A stretch of DNA of 64,000 nucleotides from Actinernus sp. WN-2022 (Eukaryota > Cnidaria > Anthozoa > Actiniaria > Actinernidae): contig JAOWCC010000936.1 of NCBI GenBank assembly GCA_030867875.1, positions 12,718,095 through 12,782,094 on the forward strand, given 5' to 3'. Shown here in pieces: positions 23,538 through 33,973 of the stretch; positions within the stretch are counted from its first letter, which is position 1, and every line of letters begins with the position of its first letter. The translations under genes and the position numbers were made by a program. A model generated the notes under the pieces. It saw only the letters and a program-made list of their open reading frames with translations. It did not search any database and was not told the DNA's origin.

Positions 23538-24309
23538 TTAAGGTCGCTACACACGAAGGGACTTGTCCCTGGGACTTGTCCCTGCGTGTGTACGCAACAA
23601 GGGATTTGTCCCCGGGACTTGTCCCTGGGACTTGTCCCTTCGTGTGTGCCAACCTATATTGAGAACTTTGCAAAGAATAATTTAGTTTCGGCGTGACGAA
23701 AAGAAAACACACTTACAAAGCGAATCCGTCATTCTAGCTCATCAATTGAATCAGTATGATTGTATTGCTGGTTTTCACTCAATTCCCAGAGATTCAAATG
23801 ACAAAGGGCATGGCGGCCATGTTGGTGCCCCAACAAAAGAAGCTAACGAGGAATCTATTGTTTAAGGGCACCAACATGGCGGCTATGACGTCAAGTGAAA
23901 GCCAGCAATACATATATCTTGGAGATCACGTCTTTAGCCGGTTAAAAGGTCGTGTCCCGGGGACAAATCCCTTGTTCTGTTCAGACGAGGGGACGTATTG
24001 CAGGGACATTGTGATTTTAGCAGACGCCATCTTGAAATAGAGTTCGTAAGGACTTGTGGGAGAGTAAAATGATGCTTTACAATTGGTTTATTTTCATTTT
24101 GTCCCAGGGATATGAACAGTTCACACCAGGGGACAATCACATTTTGTCCCCGGGACTTCTCCCCTCAATTCAAACCAGTTTGATTTGAAGAGACAAGTCC
24201 CGTAGACAAAATTTTGTTCCCGCGACAAGATTTTTCCAAGTTCAGACGAGGGGACAAGTCCCAGGAACTTGGTCCCAGGGACTTGTCCCTTCGTGTGTAC
24301 TGACCTTAA
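23538..24309. repeat. TTAA-flanked DNA transposon with GGGACAAGTCCC arrays
   Basis: TTAAGGTC at the left and GACCTTAA at the right, with CTACACACGAAGGGAC mirrored by GTCCCTTCGTGTGTAC. TTAA is the target of piggyBac- and Kolobok-type transposons. Both subterminal zones are packed with GGGACTTGTCCC / GGGACAAGTCCC palindromes (at least ten), a likely transposase-binding array. No transposase, so non-autonomous. Confidence 0.75.
23761..23912. repeat. MITE nested in the TTAA element
   Basis: TGTATTGCTGGTTTTCACT at the left and AGTGAAAGCCAGCAATACA at the right, with inner arms GGCGGCCATGTTGGTGCCC / GGGCACCAACATGGCGGC. It shares its core with hairpins at 1.9 and 25.3 kb. Confidence 0.75.
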
Positions 24310-24811
24310 CTCCTAGACAGTATACTTTCCGTGATAGTTTCTTTCATTAGAAAATGACTAACCTGATTCCAGTGGTTTGCATATAAATTGCAATATTGTA
24401 CTGTTAATGAGTTTGAATATTAAATACGTAAATGCACGAGTCAGCGTTACAATATTTATCATAAAAATATTAAACATATGTCTGGTAATGTTATAAAGCC
24501 ATGTATTGTATATTTACACCAGGATATTTTAATGTTCGATAACTAGTTTCTAAAAAAACTTGTTTGTTCTGCGTCAACGGCGAATCTACCCATCGCTCTG
24601 AATGAGGACTAGCGCTTGAAAAATGAGCTCTTAGCATATTATTATCGTCTCTAAGTTTCTAAAATCTGTATTTCAATGTTACTTATTTTACTGGAAAATA
24701 TTTCAACAATAAAAACAACTAATGCATCGTAACGGTATAGTACAACTTAATATAAATAATCTATGGTTGTTAAAGAATAAAACCATTTTGTTTACTTATT
24801 TGTTCTTCTAG
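24310..24811. other. Intron sequence, nothing recognised
   Basis: A+T-rich intron before the next exon, ending in a pyrimidine-rich acceptor (TTGTTCTTCTAG). Confidence 0.5.
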
Positions 24812-25007
24812 CTCAACGTCACGGGATCTAAATACTACTGGTCTGCTTTCAGTGATGCTAGATCACACACAGTTCAAAGTAGTGATGCTCTAGAAAAAGA
24901 AATAAAGAATCTTGCCCCAGGAACCCTATACCACTATAATTTATTTGACACGACTGAGTGTGGAGATAGTAATATTACTTCTGTTACAAACACAACTGTA
25001 GTACAAG
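24812..25007 (+). CDS. FN3 half-domain exon (C-terminal half)
   Basis: Acceptor AG at 24,810-24,811, donor GTAAGG at 25,008; phase 0 in, phase 1 out. The phases fit directly after the 20,929-21,035 exon. The peptide begins LNVTGSKYYWSAFSDARSHT and includes the FN3 E-F region signature (L-x-P-G-T-x-Y at NLAPGTLYHYNLF), then a Cys and several NxT/S sequons. Its 3' two thirds and following intron are duplicated at 29.7 kb. Confidence 0.75.
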
Positions 25008-25793
25008 GTAAGGACAAATCAGTTGTTTTATGCATTATCCATATTGAACTTTTTTCCAAACAAAATGTTTTCAAATCAAAAGCAAGAAGTAGAAATCGAA
25101 AATGTTTATCGATTCTTTTAATGGCCGGGAACTGAACCCAGAAGCTGAAACAATCCAACATATGTAACGTTGGCGCTGACGTCACAAAAAAAACTGATAG
25201 TAGTAAAATATGTTTAATACTTTGTATAGAGCAGGTAAACATATAGAAAATACCGAAATTTTGGAGCAATAGAGTACTTTGTAATCGAGCTGTCGGACAA
25301 ATATTATTGGAACAATTTAGTGTAATTAGTATGCGGCGGCCATGTTGGTGTACAACTTTGGTACACCAAGATGGCGGCCGAAAACATACTATACAAATAA
25401 AGCTATCATTCAATTGTATTAGCGTTCACTTCAAAACACTAGATATCACTTTCAAAAGGTTTAAACAAGTCACACATTTTAAATTGGCCGAAATATATGG
25501 ATGTTCGTGTCATGTTGGAAACACGCAGAGCTGGGCTGTCACATAATTCAACATACTGTAATTGAAAACGAATCACCGTATCGACGTGAAATTGTCGATC
25601 AATACTGAGAATATCGATAACTAAATCATATTAAACGGAACAGCCTCATATATCTTATAGTATACATTTTAGAATTTTGATGACGTCAGATGAAAACGAT
25701 CGTATCACAGATGTATTCGAACGAAATAAGTTCTCCTAATTGTATTTCTCTGTATTAAAGGAGAACTGAACCCTAAATCAATCCGATGACTAT
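24875..25793. repeat. Source copy of a 919-bp exon-intron duplication
   Basis: Bases 24,875-25,793 recur at 29,719-30,637 with a constant offset of 4,844 and only a few substitutions (for example CTTGCCCC against CTTTCCCC, GACAAATCAG against GACAAACCAG). It contains the last 133 bases of the FN3 exon and 786 bases of intron, including a hairpin with the GGCGGCCATGTTGGTGTAC core (25,331-25,378). Confidence 0.9.
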
Positions 25794-25954
25794 ACAAACT
25801 TGTATTCAAGAAAAATAAGTTCTGCTATGTTATTTATTTGTGGTGCACGGCTAAAAAGAGAAAATCAGTGTTCAAGTTCGAAATATAACCGATTCTCCGC
25901 TGATAAATTTACAATCTACAATGAATATGCTACGTACTAGGAATGACGCCTACA

Positions 25955-26119
25955 AGATATGCCTCACTTCCTACGCACAAAGGAATCAATACGAGGCTCC
26001 GTGCATAATGCTCAGTCGTTCGTGACAAGACTACTTCTTTAGTTTCTCTGACGAACGACTGAGCATTTTGTACGAAGCCTCGTATTGATTCCTTTGTACG
26101 TAGGAAGTGAGTCATATCT
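25955..26119. repeat. Hairpin MITE
   Basis: Long foldback: GATATGCCTCACTTCCTACG at the left mirrors CGTAGGAAGTGAGTCATATC at the right, and the arms continue through AAAGGAATCAATACGAGGC and GCTCAGTCGTTCGT. Confidence 0.75.
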
Positions 26120-26892
26120 CGGAAGTGGTCTATTACATAATTATCCCATACGTAGCTAAAATACTGTAGTATTTTAGAAGTATACATTTTGTGTTGAAAC
26201 TGGGACAAAATAATGGTTTTCAAGTCTGCGATCGGTAGTGTGACACGGGGTCGCGTATATTAGTTATGCCGGGTTCAAGGGCTGTCCTTTTGTAAAGTGG
26301 CAAAACTGTGCAACATATATCGCGAACACGTGTGAGTAGAAAACGTAATGAGGTTTTGCCGCAGAAGAAATGTTTGGAAACACCGGCGAATATAGGTCCA
26401 CCAGTGAAGTTAAGTCAACGCCAGCAAAGAAAATCAAAGACAGCTTTACAAACACTGTGAGAGAATGAGAACAAAAGATGGCCGTATAAAATACTAAATG
26501 TCCAATGTAGTTGATACTAGAAATTGTGAAAATTGCAGTTGTAAATCGCACGGAATAAAAATATTAACATTAGCCCTTTTATGTTCTTCAGGAATTTATG
26601 TATTTCAAATGAGACGTAATCAAAGGCTTACAGTCTATATAAGCTTTCATGAATAAAGTATGTCTCTTTAATTTACTGATTCATTTTCAAATTAAAGTGA
26701 ACTGAAAGAAATGATTACGGCAAAAAAAAAATGTCCAACTGTTCCCAGCAGAAAATTACCCTTGTATTAATTAGACGAAGGAGAAATAAATAGGATGGGG
26801 GAGTGGTTGGTAAAAACAAAACAGGTTACATGTATCCCCCCATGAAAAGGTAATGATGAACTTAGGCCTTCTATCACATGACAACGGTTCAC
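26120..26892. other. Intron sequence, nothing recognised
   Basis: Short minus-strand frames at 25,930 and 26,264 show no domain. The first overlaps the hairpin and is an artefact. Confidence 0.4.
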
Positions 26893-27227
26893 CACACGGT
26901 TCACCGTTTCATTCGATAATACTGAGCAAAGCCATGGGAAATTATCTCTAAAACCAACTTGCATCGCTAACACATCCGAAATATTTTACATTACCGTATT
27001 ATGAATGACGCAAGCGATTATTTTCGCACACTTTTTCACGGTTTTTCTTTTATTGCAACGGTTTACCATGGTGCAGCGTGTGAAAGTGCGCGAATATTGT
27101 CACTAGAGTCATTCATAATACGGCAATGCAAAATATGATGAATATGATGTGTTAGCGATGTAAATTGGTTTCAGAAAGAATCTCCCATGGCTTTCAATGT
27201 CATCGAACTGAAATGGTGAACCGTGTG
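26893..27227. repeat. MITE with CACACGGTTCACC ends
   Basis: CACACGGTTCACC ... GGTGAACCGTGTG (13-bp perfect ends). Similarity continues inward over most of both halves (CCATGGGA, GCTAACACATC, TATTATGAATGAC). Confidence 0.75.
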
Positions 27228-27342
27228 CTGAACCAGGGTTACTTACATAGTGTTATTTGTTAAGTAGATTAAATGAAAGAATGTATGGGACAACTTCACA
27301 ATTTTGCAAATACAAGCGAACATAATACATATTCTCACCTTG

Positions 27343-28002
27343 CCGGACCAGCAGTCCAGTATACAAGCCAAAATCATCTGATTGTTGCAAAAAATGTAGA
27401 TTAATTGCTTGTGTTACTATTGACAATAAACTAAAGTGGTCTGATCACGTTGAATATGTCCTAAAGAGCTTCTCGTGTAAACTGAATCTTTTAAAATCTA
27501 TGCGCTTCTTACCCAAGCCGATGCTAACTGATTTTTATCAAAAGATCTTCATACCGTCTGTAACATACGGAATCACAGTTTGGGGTAATTGTAACATTTC
27601 CCTTTTTGATAGCCTTGAAAAAATACATGCAAGAGCTGCGACAATCGTATATGGCCTGGACTGGTCAATAAACAGCAGTGATGCATTAGCTAATGCAGGA
27701 TGGCATCCAATTATGTGGACATACAAGTATAAAATAGCATGTCTCGTACACAGTAGTTACAATAACAATGTACCAGTACAAATCAATAGTATGTTTAAAA
27801 AGCGGAATATCAGCGCATATGCTCTCAGGGGTCGCCATAAATTATAATTACCAGCACCAAAAACGGATATAATGTATAAGTCCATAGCTTATAGGGGAGC
27901 GATCCTCTGGAATAAGTTACCTGCAAGTATCACAGATCTTTCTCATAATCCTTTTGCGCGTCAACTCAAGAATAACAACCTACTAAATAAATTACAATTC
28001 AC
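27343..28002 (+). pseudogene. Non-LTR retrotransposon RT C-terminal fragment
   Basis: Plus-strand scrap: IACVTIDNKLKWSDHVEYV, then LKSMRFLPKPMLTDFYQKIF, PSVTYGITVWGNC and further KSIAYRGAILWNKLPASI. This is the post-catalytic thumb/C-terminal segment of CR1/jockey-type reverse transcriptases (the I-D-x-x-L-x-W-x-x-H box is diagnostic). A TAA at about 27,845 interrupts it. 5'-truncated copy with no endonuclease or catalytic core, ending just before the next FN3 exon. Confidence 0.8.
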
Positions 28003-28024
28003 TTTTTCTTGTTTGTTTTTTCAG

Positions 28025-28109
28025 CTCCAATCGCTCCAAATGTCTTAGTAATAAGCAACAATAAAACCGTAACTTTGTGGACAGCCATTCAACTAAATGG
28101 ACCGATTAA
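28025..28109 (+). CDS. FN3-like half-domain exon (N-terminal half)
   Basis: Acceptor TTTTTTCAG ending at 28,024; donor GTAAGT at 28,110. The exon enters in phase 1 and ends in phase 2 with AA. The peptide APIAPNVLVISNNKTVTLWT continues AIQLNGPI, the start of an FN3 domain. The next exon in matching phase is at 61,608, where a leading C would complete an AAC codon and continue WYQVIVF, so the two halves fit across a 33.5 kb intron. Confidence 0.72.
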
Positions 28110-28439
28110 GTAAGTATTTCCAACATAAATAGTTAAATCAGCTTTATATGTACATATTAAGACAAAGCAAATGGCGAAGAGATACCAGGTCTAGAGAATT
28201 ATGTGTTCAGTTTATCGAAGTTTATTTAAGCTTTGGGATTTATCGTTTTTCAGCCTATGCTATTTTATTATTCATGTTTTGATAGGAGAATACGGAAAGT
28301 GCGTCATTTGTTATTAATTTTGTTTAGGTGCATGCTAATTATATGTATATAAAGTTATTCACATTATTCAAATGGTTTGTTGATTAAGTAAGTCAAGACA
28401 GACACTTAAAGAGTCTAGTACGTACAATGTCCTATTGAA

Positions 28440-28700
28440 GAAGATTAATAGTACATCTTGATTCAGTAGAAGAGCTCAGGACATGCTTATCTTATTGTAC
28501 AAATGTCTCCATAACACCTTAGATCCATTTTTACATTACGCTCAAGTAACTACAACCTGCGGGGGATTATGAAGCTAAAAATACCGACAGTTAAAACCAC
28601 TACGTTTGGCCTACATTCGTTTAAATACGTGGCTGTCGACTTCGTCTCGCTCCAATAACACGCAAAACATGAATTTGGTCGGTTTCTCCCCAATTCCCTC
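28440..28700 (+). pseudogene. LINE 3' fragment (L2/CR1-like)
   Basis: Frames on the + strand give RRAQDMLILLYKCLHN-like text then KIPTVKTTTFGLHSFKYVAV, which resembles the C-terminal LPK-T-T-x-G-L-x-S-x-x-Y-x-A block of L2/CR1 reverse transcriptases. Frameshifted and short. A poly-C tract follows (28,699-28,719). Confidence 0.45.
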
Positions 28701-29614
28701 CCCCCCCCCCCCCCCCCCCATCATAACCTCACGCTTGGCCAATAGCCTATATATGAACATCAGCACCCAATGGGTAACTCGTAGATTTTGAAAGCAAGCA
28801 GATTTGGGTAAAACATGAGCTAAACTGCACATCGAATGTCATTTTCTCAGATTAAGTAACAACAGACAGACAGCGATTGTTTATTGGCACTTTGTAAAAA
28901 GACTTTTACATGAGTGGAAGTCCAATAATAATAATAGACTGGAAAAAAAATCGGAAAGCTAGCAATCTAAGGCAGTGCCTTTTTTCTCTTTTGGAAGCAA
29001 TCATAAATATATTTCGAAATAGTTTTCATTAATTTTCTTGTTGAACAACAACATGCGTTGTTAGAAACAATTTATGTGGATCGACGTTATGAGCAGTCAC
29101 CATTATTACCGATTCGAAGAGTACCTTTCGTTTTCAAATTACAAACGAGATTGACAGCATCGGGTAGAGTTTAATTTGTTTCGTCCGTACCGTGACTGGC
29201 TGAAAAGTGGCAGAGAAAACTCCATTCTCGTAAATATAAAAAATTGGCACCCAATGGCTGCTTGTGTCTACTGCATGCTCTTATGAGGAATGTGATGCTG
29301 AGTATGAGAAGATAGATGGAATAATGCAAAAATTATTTACATGTACACAAATTGTTATGTCATAAAGGGTTGGACCTTTATTGACTGGGATTACGCAAAT
29401 TCTTGCCCCCCCCCCCCCAAGAAAGTACCTCTTAAGAGTGAAAAAAAAAATGCACAGCTCTATCCTTGTTTAGGGGGTTTATGGTTAGTAATAATACCTC
29501 ATTAGGCGTCATTCTGTTTATTTTGATTTTAATTTGATCCAAATAATCGAAAAAGTTTTTCCTTATATTGCGGTATGCTGGGCATTTTATAAAAAAATGT
29601 TCTTAATCTTCGAC

Positions 29615-29698
29615 GCCATTTGTACAAAATTATTTCTTCTGGTATTTTGTAAGGTTTCGAGTAACGCCCAGTTTCAATTGCTAATTTGTGATTACTTA
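29615..29698. repeat. 84-bp direct repeat, left copy
   Basis: Identical by eye to 30,640-30,723 (GCCATTTGTACAAAATTATT ... TTGTGATTACTTA). The two copies of LINE sequence flank the inserted exon-intron segment. Confidence 0.85.
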
Positions 29699-29718
29699 TT
29701 CCGTGCGATTTACAACTG

Positions 29719-30637
29719 CAAAGTAGTGATGCTCTAGAAAAAGAAATAAAGAATCTTTCCCCAGGAACCCTATACCACTATAATTTATTTGACACGACTG
29801 AGTGTGGAGATAGTAATATTACTTCTGTTACAAACACAACTGTAGTACAAGGTAAGGACAAACCAGTTGTTTTATGCATTATCCATATTGAACTTTTTTC
29901 CAAACAAAATGTTTTCAAATCAAAAGCAAGAAGTAGAAATCGAAAATGTTTATCGATTCTTTTAATGGCCGGGAACTGAACCCAGAAGCTGAAACAATCC
30001 AACATATGGAACGTTTGCGCTGACGTCACAAAAAAAACTGATAGTAGTAAAATATGTTTAATACTTTGTATAGAGCAGGTAAACATATAGAAAATACCGA
30101 AATTTTGGAGCAATAGAGTACTTTGTAATCGAGCTGTCGGACAAATATTATTGGAACAATTTAGTGTAATTAGTATGCGGCGGCCATGTTGGTGTACAAC
30201 TTTGGTACACCAAGATGGCGGCCGAAAACATACTATACAAATAAAGCTATCATTCAATTGTATTAGCGTTCACTTCAAAACACTAGATATCACTTTCAAA
30301 AGGTTTAAACAAGTCACACATTTTAAATTGGCCGAAATATATGGATGTTCGTGTCATGTTGGAAACACGCAGAGCTGGGCTGTCACATAATTCAACATAC
30401 TGTAATTGAAAACGAATCACCGTATCGACGTGAAATTGTCGATCAATACTGAGAATATCGATAACTAAATCATATTAAACGGAACAGCCTCATATATCTT
30501 ATAGTATACATTTTAGAATTTTGATGACGTCAGATGAAAACGATCGTATCACAGATGTATTCGAACGAAATAAGTTCTCCTAATTGTATTTCTCTGTATT
30601 AAAGGAGAACTGAACCCTAAATCAATCCGATGACTAT
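29719..30637. repeat. Duplicated exon-intron segment inserted in the LINE
   Basis: Second copy of 24,875-25,793. It starts in the middle of the exon (CAAAGTAGTGATGCTC), so it has no acceptor and is not a usable exon. The donor GTAAGG is retained at 29,852. Confidence 0.9.
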
Positions 30638-30639
30638 TT

Positions 30640-30723
30640 GCCATTTGTACAAAATTATTTCTTCTGGTATTTTGTAAGGTTTCGAGTAACGCCCAGTTTC
30701 AATTGCTAATTTGTGATTACTTA
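30640..30723. repeat. 84-bp direct repeat, right copy
   Basis: Partner of 29,615-29,698, made of LINE coding sequence (minus strand LSNHKLAIETGRYSKPYKIP). Confidence 0.85.
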
Positions 30724-30795
30724 GCCTCAGCTTTGTCAATGCTATTCTGTGATTGGTATTGGTGACCTGTATGAGGTAGTCTTCACAATTATAGT

Positions 30796-30801
30796 TGGAC
30801 T
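30796..30801. repeat. Target site duplication (left), TGGACT
   Basis: Matches 58,726-58,731; 6 bp, as in Polintons. The LINE reading frame enters it on one side and leaves it on the other. Confidence 0.85.
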
Positions 30802-30842
30802 AGTAGTATAGGAAAGGGGGGTTCTGGCGCAGTCCTATAGGA
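30802..30842. repeat. Left terminal inverted repeat of the Polinton-like element
   Basis: AGTAGTATAGGAAAGGGGGG then TTCTGGCGCAGTCCTATAGG. Pairs with 58,685-58,725. Confidence 0.88.
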
Positions 30843-30848
30843 ATGAAT

Positions 30849-31541
30849 TTATACGAAGATCTTCGTAAAGTTAAAATAAAATCCACGCTCGCTTCTTTCG
30901 TATGACATATCAATTTTTGTCCCACAAGTTTTGCTCTCGTCTCCTTTAGGATCTCGGAGCGAAGTTCTTCTACGTTTTTTAATCCCCCTTCTCGTCTGTT
31001 TTTTTTGTCGTATTTCGAGTTTGAGCACTTCGTATTTCCCTTTCTCACCAATAACGCTTCTAAACTCGGTTTCTGAAATGTTGCCGTCGGCTAGAGTTTT
31101 CGAAACTTTGACTTCCACGGAATTAGCCTTTACCCGAGCCAACATAACAGTCTTTTCGTGCTTCGAGACGTGAGCCCCCAGTTTCTTACTGGCAACAGCC
31201 GTCAAAGCCGAAACGACGGCACAAAGAAATCCAAATGATCCTAAAGAAAGCCCCACTGGCAACCCCACACCTGTCAATGACGTACCCAACGCAGAGGCGG
31301 ATAAAACACCACTCAGGCTACCTGTGGCTACAGCAACCCCATGAACGATACCACGCGCTCGAGCATATTTTTTGCGAACGACTTCGTAATGCTTTGCCTG
31401 CCGTTCGAGCTCGGCAAGCGTATCGCAGACTTTCTGCAGTCGAAAGCTCTCTTGCTGTACTGGGCCGATGCCTGTTTCAGATGAATGGAGCTGTGGATAG
31501 AACGGCGCCGTTGGAAGTGTTTGAATCGAATCGCTTGCCAT
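30849..31541 (-). CDS. Unit A gene 1: glycine-rich membrane protein, unknown function
   Basis: Start chosen at 31,541 (MASDSIQT) because unit B begins the same way and TATATATA precedes it. Residues roughly 30-70 are charged and helical (LAELERQAKHYEVVRKKYAR). They are followed by a long small-residue hydrophobic stretch (GSLSGVLSASALGTSLTGVG ... FLCAVVSALTAVAS) that can form two membrane helices, then a charged helix (KHEKTVMLARVKANSVE). Near 31,000 an eight-T run shifts the frame: the residues conserved with unit B (KNVEELRSEILKE) are in another frame, so the listed C-terminus is not original. No family recognised. First gene inside the left TIR; presumably a structural or membrane component. 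Confidence 0.7.
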   Translation of the reverse strand: MASDSIQTLPTAPFYPQLHSSETGIGPVQQESFRLQKVCDTLAELERQAKHYEVVRKKYARARGIVHGVAVATGSLSGVLSASALGTSLTGVGLPVGLSLGSFGFLCAVVSALTAVASKKLGAHVSKHEKTVMLARVKANSVEVKVSKTLADGNISETEFRSVIGEKGKYEVLKLEIRQKKQTRRGIKKRRRTSLRDPKGDESKTCGTKIDMSYERSERGFYFNFTKIFV

Positions 31542-31557
31542 TATATATACGTATGAT

Positions 31558-32223
31558 TTACTCAAGCTTCAATACGTAGCCTATCGGGCGACCATGGAAG
31601 TCTATGATATTGCCTTTTTCGTCTCTAATTGTCAGACTAATGCTCTTTTGTAACGTACCTAGAGCTCGGGCGGTTAGTGGTTGTAGTGAAGCATATGTTG
31701 CTTTTGCCAATCTTTCGCCTCGGATCTCTATTCTAGCTAGTACTGTCGAGCGCTTTCCCTCGAGAAGTGAGAATTTAGAATCCACTACGTCGCAGTATGG
31801 ATATCTTTGAGCGTCACTTCGTGATCACCCACTTCGATCGTCATATCGTCTATACCATGTTCATTTCCTTTAACGCCCAACAGAGTGCAAATATTTTTAC
31901 TTAACTGGATTGGTTGCTTGACCTCTAGGACCCAAACCTTACTAATGAAGATTTGCGAGATTTTCACGACGCCAGCATCAATTGCAGGTTTAAAGGAGGG
32001 CAATGCTTGACATATCATGGTGCCCCGCAGCGATACTATGTGGAAAACCCACACCTCCGGTATCCCACCAGAACGAAGCCTTCTTTTCTAGGTTCCACCA
32101 ACTGTTCTCAAAAGTGACCTCGACTAGCGAAACATTTTGTATAAGAAGGGGTTGGTCGAAGTAGGCCGTATGGTCAGCCGAGGTGGTGGTGACATTTAAG
32201 ATCGTCGTAGTGGAACGTAGCAT
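31558..32223 (-). pseudogene. Unit A gene 2: putative minor capsid (penton-like) protein, frameshifted
   Basis: Three minus-strand frames add up to one gene of about 220 codons: LRSTTTILNVTTTSADHTAY ... VEVTFENSWWN (32,223-31,990), FKPAIDAGVVKISQIFISKV (to 31,785), and SKFSLLEGKRSTVLARIEIR ... RDEKGNIIDFHGRPIGYVLK (to 31,558). Unit B has the same blocks in the same order. Frame changes lie near 32,020 and 31,795. Length, beta-rich pattern and the ending (V/I-R-D-E-x-G-N-I-x-D-F-x-G) suggest the single-jelly-roll minor capsid protein that Polintons carry, but this is inference from position and shape, not a recognised motif. Divergent partner of gene 3. Confidence 0.4.
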
Positions 32224-32275
32224 TGCGGCAGTATTAGAGGCAATCCACTATTATATATATATCGAAAGCTTCAAT
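32224..32275. promoter_or_regulatory. Divergent promoter gap between unit A genes 2 and 3
   Basis: 52 bp between two ATGs pointing outward. Contains TTATATATATATCG on the gene 3 side and the start context TTCAATATG. Inferred bidirectional promoter. Confidence 0.45.
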
Positions 32276-33973
32276 ATGAGGAGACATGGAGGCATTTTCA
32301 GCTACCATCCGAGCCAAAGAGAGAGCGAGAGAGACGATGAGACCCCAACGCCGAATGCCAATTTGCATGTAAAGGATAAGAATCAAGCCAGGAGAGAGAG
32401 AGAAGATGTGGAAAATAAAAAGATCGCAACACTGAATACCGAGCTGTTGGCGAAGTTCAAGAAAAAATACCCACATGCAGATTTCCACCGGTTTTATGCC
32501 ACTACAGACATAGATGGTCCAGGCAAATATTCAACGAGCATCGTATTTCGAGATGGGGATTCTAGCTATGTGGTCTATGGCGATGATGTCTCTAAGCTAC
32601 CTGCTATCATTCAAAAACGTATCGATAACGTGCTGTTTGATGTGAAGGTAGGTTTCCCATCTACCTTGACACTAGACAAAAGTGCAAAATATTCTGTTGA
32701 AGCAACTCCTTTTACCCAAGCAGCACAATATATCGATCTCATCAATCTATGGATATACGCCACACCTACGAAAAAGTTCGAAACAGGTGTCCCGAACATA
32801 TTCAAGGAGACCGTCGTAACACATGAAACAGCACATGAGTCTTATGCATGGTTATCAGTTCCGGATTTCAAATATTGGCCTCAACAGTTAAATTTCGCAA
32901 CGTGGTGTGCGACTTCTGGATGTGGAGTGTCGTTGTTCGACCCTACTTTCAAAACATATCCACCCGTTGTTCAAGGGTTCCTACGATTTCACACATATTT
33001 CACCATACGACGAATTCTGCGTGAACTTGGTGGTAAACATAGCGTGCCTCTACCTGGTGACCATGGTTTCAAGCAAATGGATAACCTCTACAGCAAAGAA
33101 GCACTGGAGAATTGATGCATCGAGTTTGGTTTATCTCGAACACCAGACTTTCGATGGAAAGGAGGTAGGAATAACGGGCTAGGAGATATATTTCTTTTGT
33201 ACCCGGGGCCGACGGGCTACGTAAACGTCCATGGAGCCCGAAGCTACGACAAAGGGGTAACCACATGGCCCCAGCGCTATAATGTGTTTGCAGACCAAGG
33301 AGGTAAGGAGGAAATGGGAGATCTGGTATCTTTTATTCGGAACGATGAACACGAAGGGAAACAATACAATTGGTTAACGCCACCAATCGGAAAGGGTTTG
33401 CCAGAGGCTGGATTGGGTAGGTTAAATCGATCTGTCGAGGCTTTCGGACATTGCATTCTAGGTGCCCAAAACGACCTGAATGGATCCATCATAGTTAACC
33501 ACAACGTCAAAGAATTGTTTAAGAAGTTGGTTGAAGCCGCTATTCTTGAAAACGATTTAGTGAGAAGCTATGATAACTATAAGCTAGCCATACTACAATC
33601 ACATAAGAGGCTCGATCAAGCAATAGCTGTAGGTGTGCGGCTACTGCCGAGCAATCTAGTGTACTACCTAGGTATTAAGGATGGTTATAAAAATCCAATC
33701 CCGTTGGCCACGAAAGGTATGGTGTTAGGTGTGAATGGTATCAATGAGGAGGTTAGCTATACCAAAAAATCAAACCCTATGGAAGGACACACCAAAAAGA
33801 CACAACTACCACACAGCGCAAAGCAACAAGTTCCACCTCCCACACATAGCAAAAAGGCCCTCCATAGTACCGCTGCAGTAGAGCACTTACCAAATCCACC
33901 ACCACAACACGAGATCAATCTAGCAATGGTATCTATTGCTGTAGCTGGATCTGCTTGGTGGTTATTTCGCTAA
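32276..33973 (+). pseudogene. Unit A gene 3: conserved 565-residue Polinton-type protein, one in-frame stop
   Basis: A single reading frame of 566 codons from ATG 32,276, interrupted only by TGA at 33,113-33,115; the frame continues past it (CIEFGLSRTPDFRWKGG). The N-terminus is charged and low-complexity. Conserved blocks shared with unit B are KKYPHADFHRFYATTDIDG, VVYGDD...QKRI, YWPQQLNFATWCATSGCGVS, VQGFLRFHTYFTIRRIL, PDFRWKGG, GRLNRSVEAFGHCILGAQ and SHKRLDQAIAVGVRLLPSN. The end is a Pro/His-rich linker and one membrane helix (MVSIAVAGSAWWLFR). I do not recognise a family. C-terminal anchoring suggests a virion or membrane protein. Unit B carries frameshifts instead of this stop. Confidence 0.7.

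Larger units (their letters stand above)
29470..30801 (-). pseudogene. Non-LTR retrotransposon ORF2, C-terminal part (left of the Polinton)
   Basis: From 30,801 leftwards the minus strand reads NYNCEDYLIQVTNTNHRIAL, then TKLRLSNHKLAIETGRYSKP and YKIPEEII, the C-terminal region of L2/CR1-type LINE proteins. It is interrupted at 30,638 by a copied exon segment and resumes at 29,702 with WRRRLRTFFYKMPSIPQY and a frame-shifted tail to about 29,470. It continues the reverse transcriptase at 58.7-61.3 kb, from which it is separated by the 27.9 kb insertion. Confidence 0.85.

Noticed and set aside
23545..24300. Possible CRISPR-like array of short repeats
   Set aside because: The repeats are palindromic 12-mers at irregular spacing inside a TTAA-flanked transposon in a eukaryotic genome.
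24934..25413. 159-codon minus-strand frame, repeated almost unchanged at 29,778-30,257
   Set aside because: It is antisense to the FN3 exon and its intron and is kept only because the DNA was duplicated; no domain signature.
28690..28722. Glycine or proline homopolymer protein from the poly-C tract
   Set aside because: Simple microsatellite.
33113..33115. TGA in gene 3 as a selenocysteine codon
   Set aside because: No sign of a SECIS-like structure was recognised and the unit B residue at this place is not a cysteine; simple nonsense is more likely.
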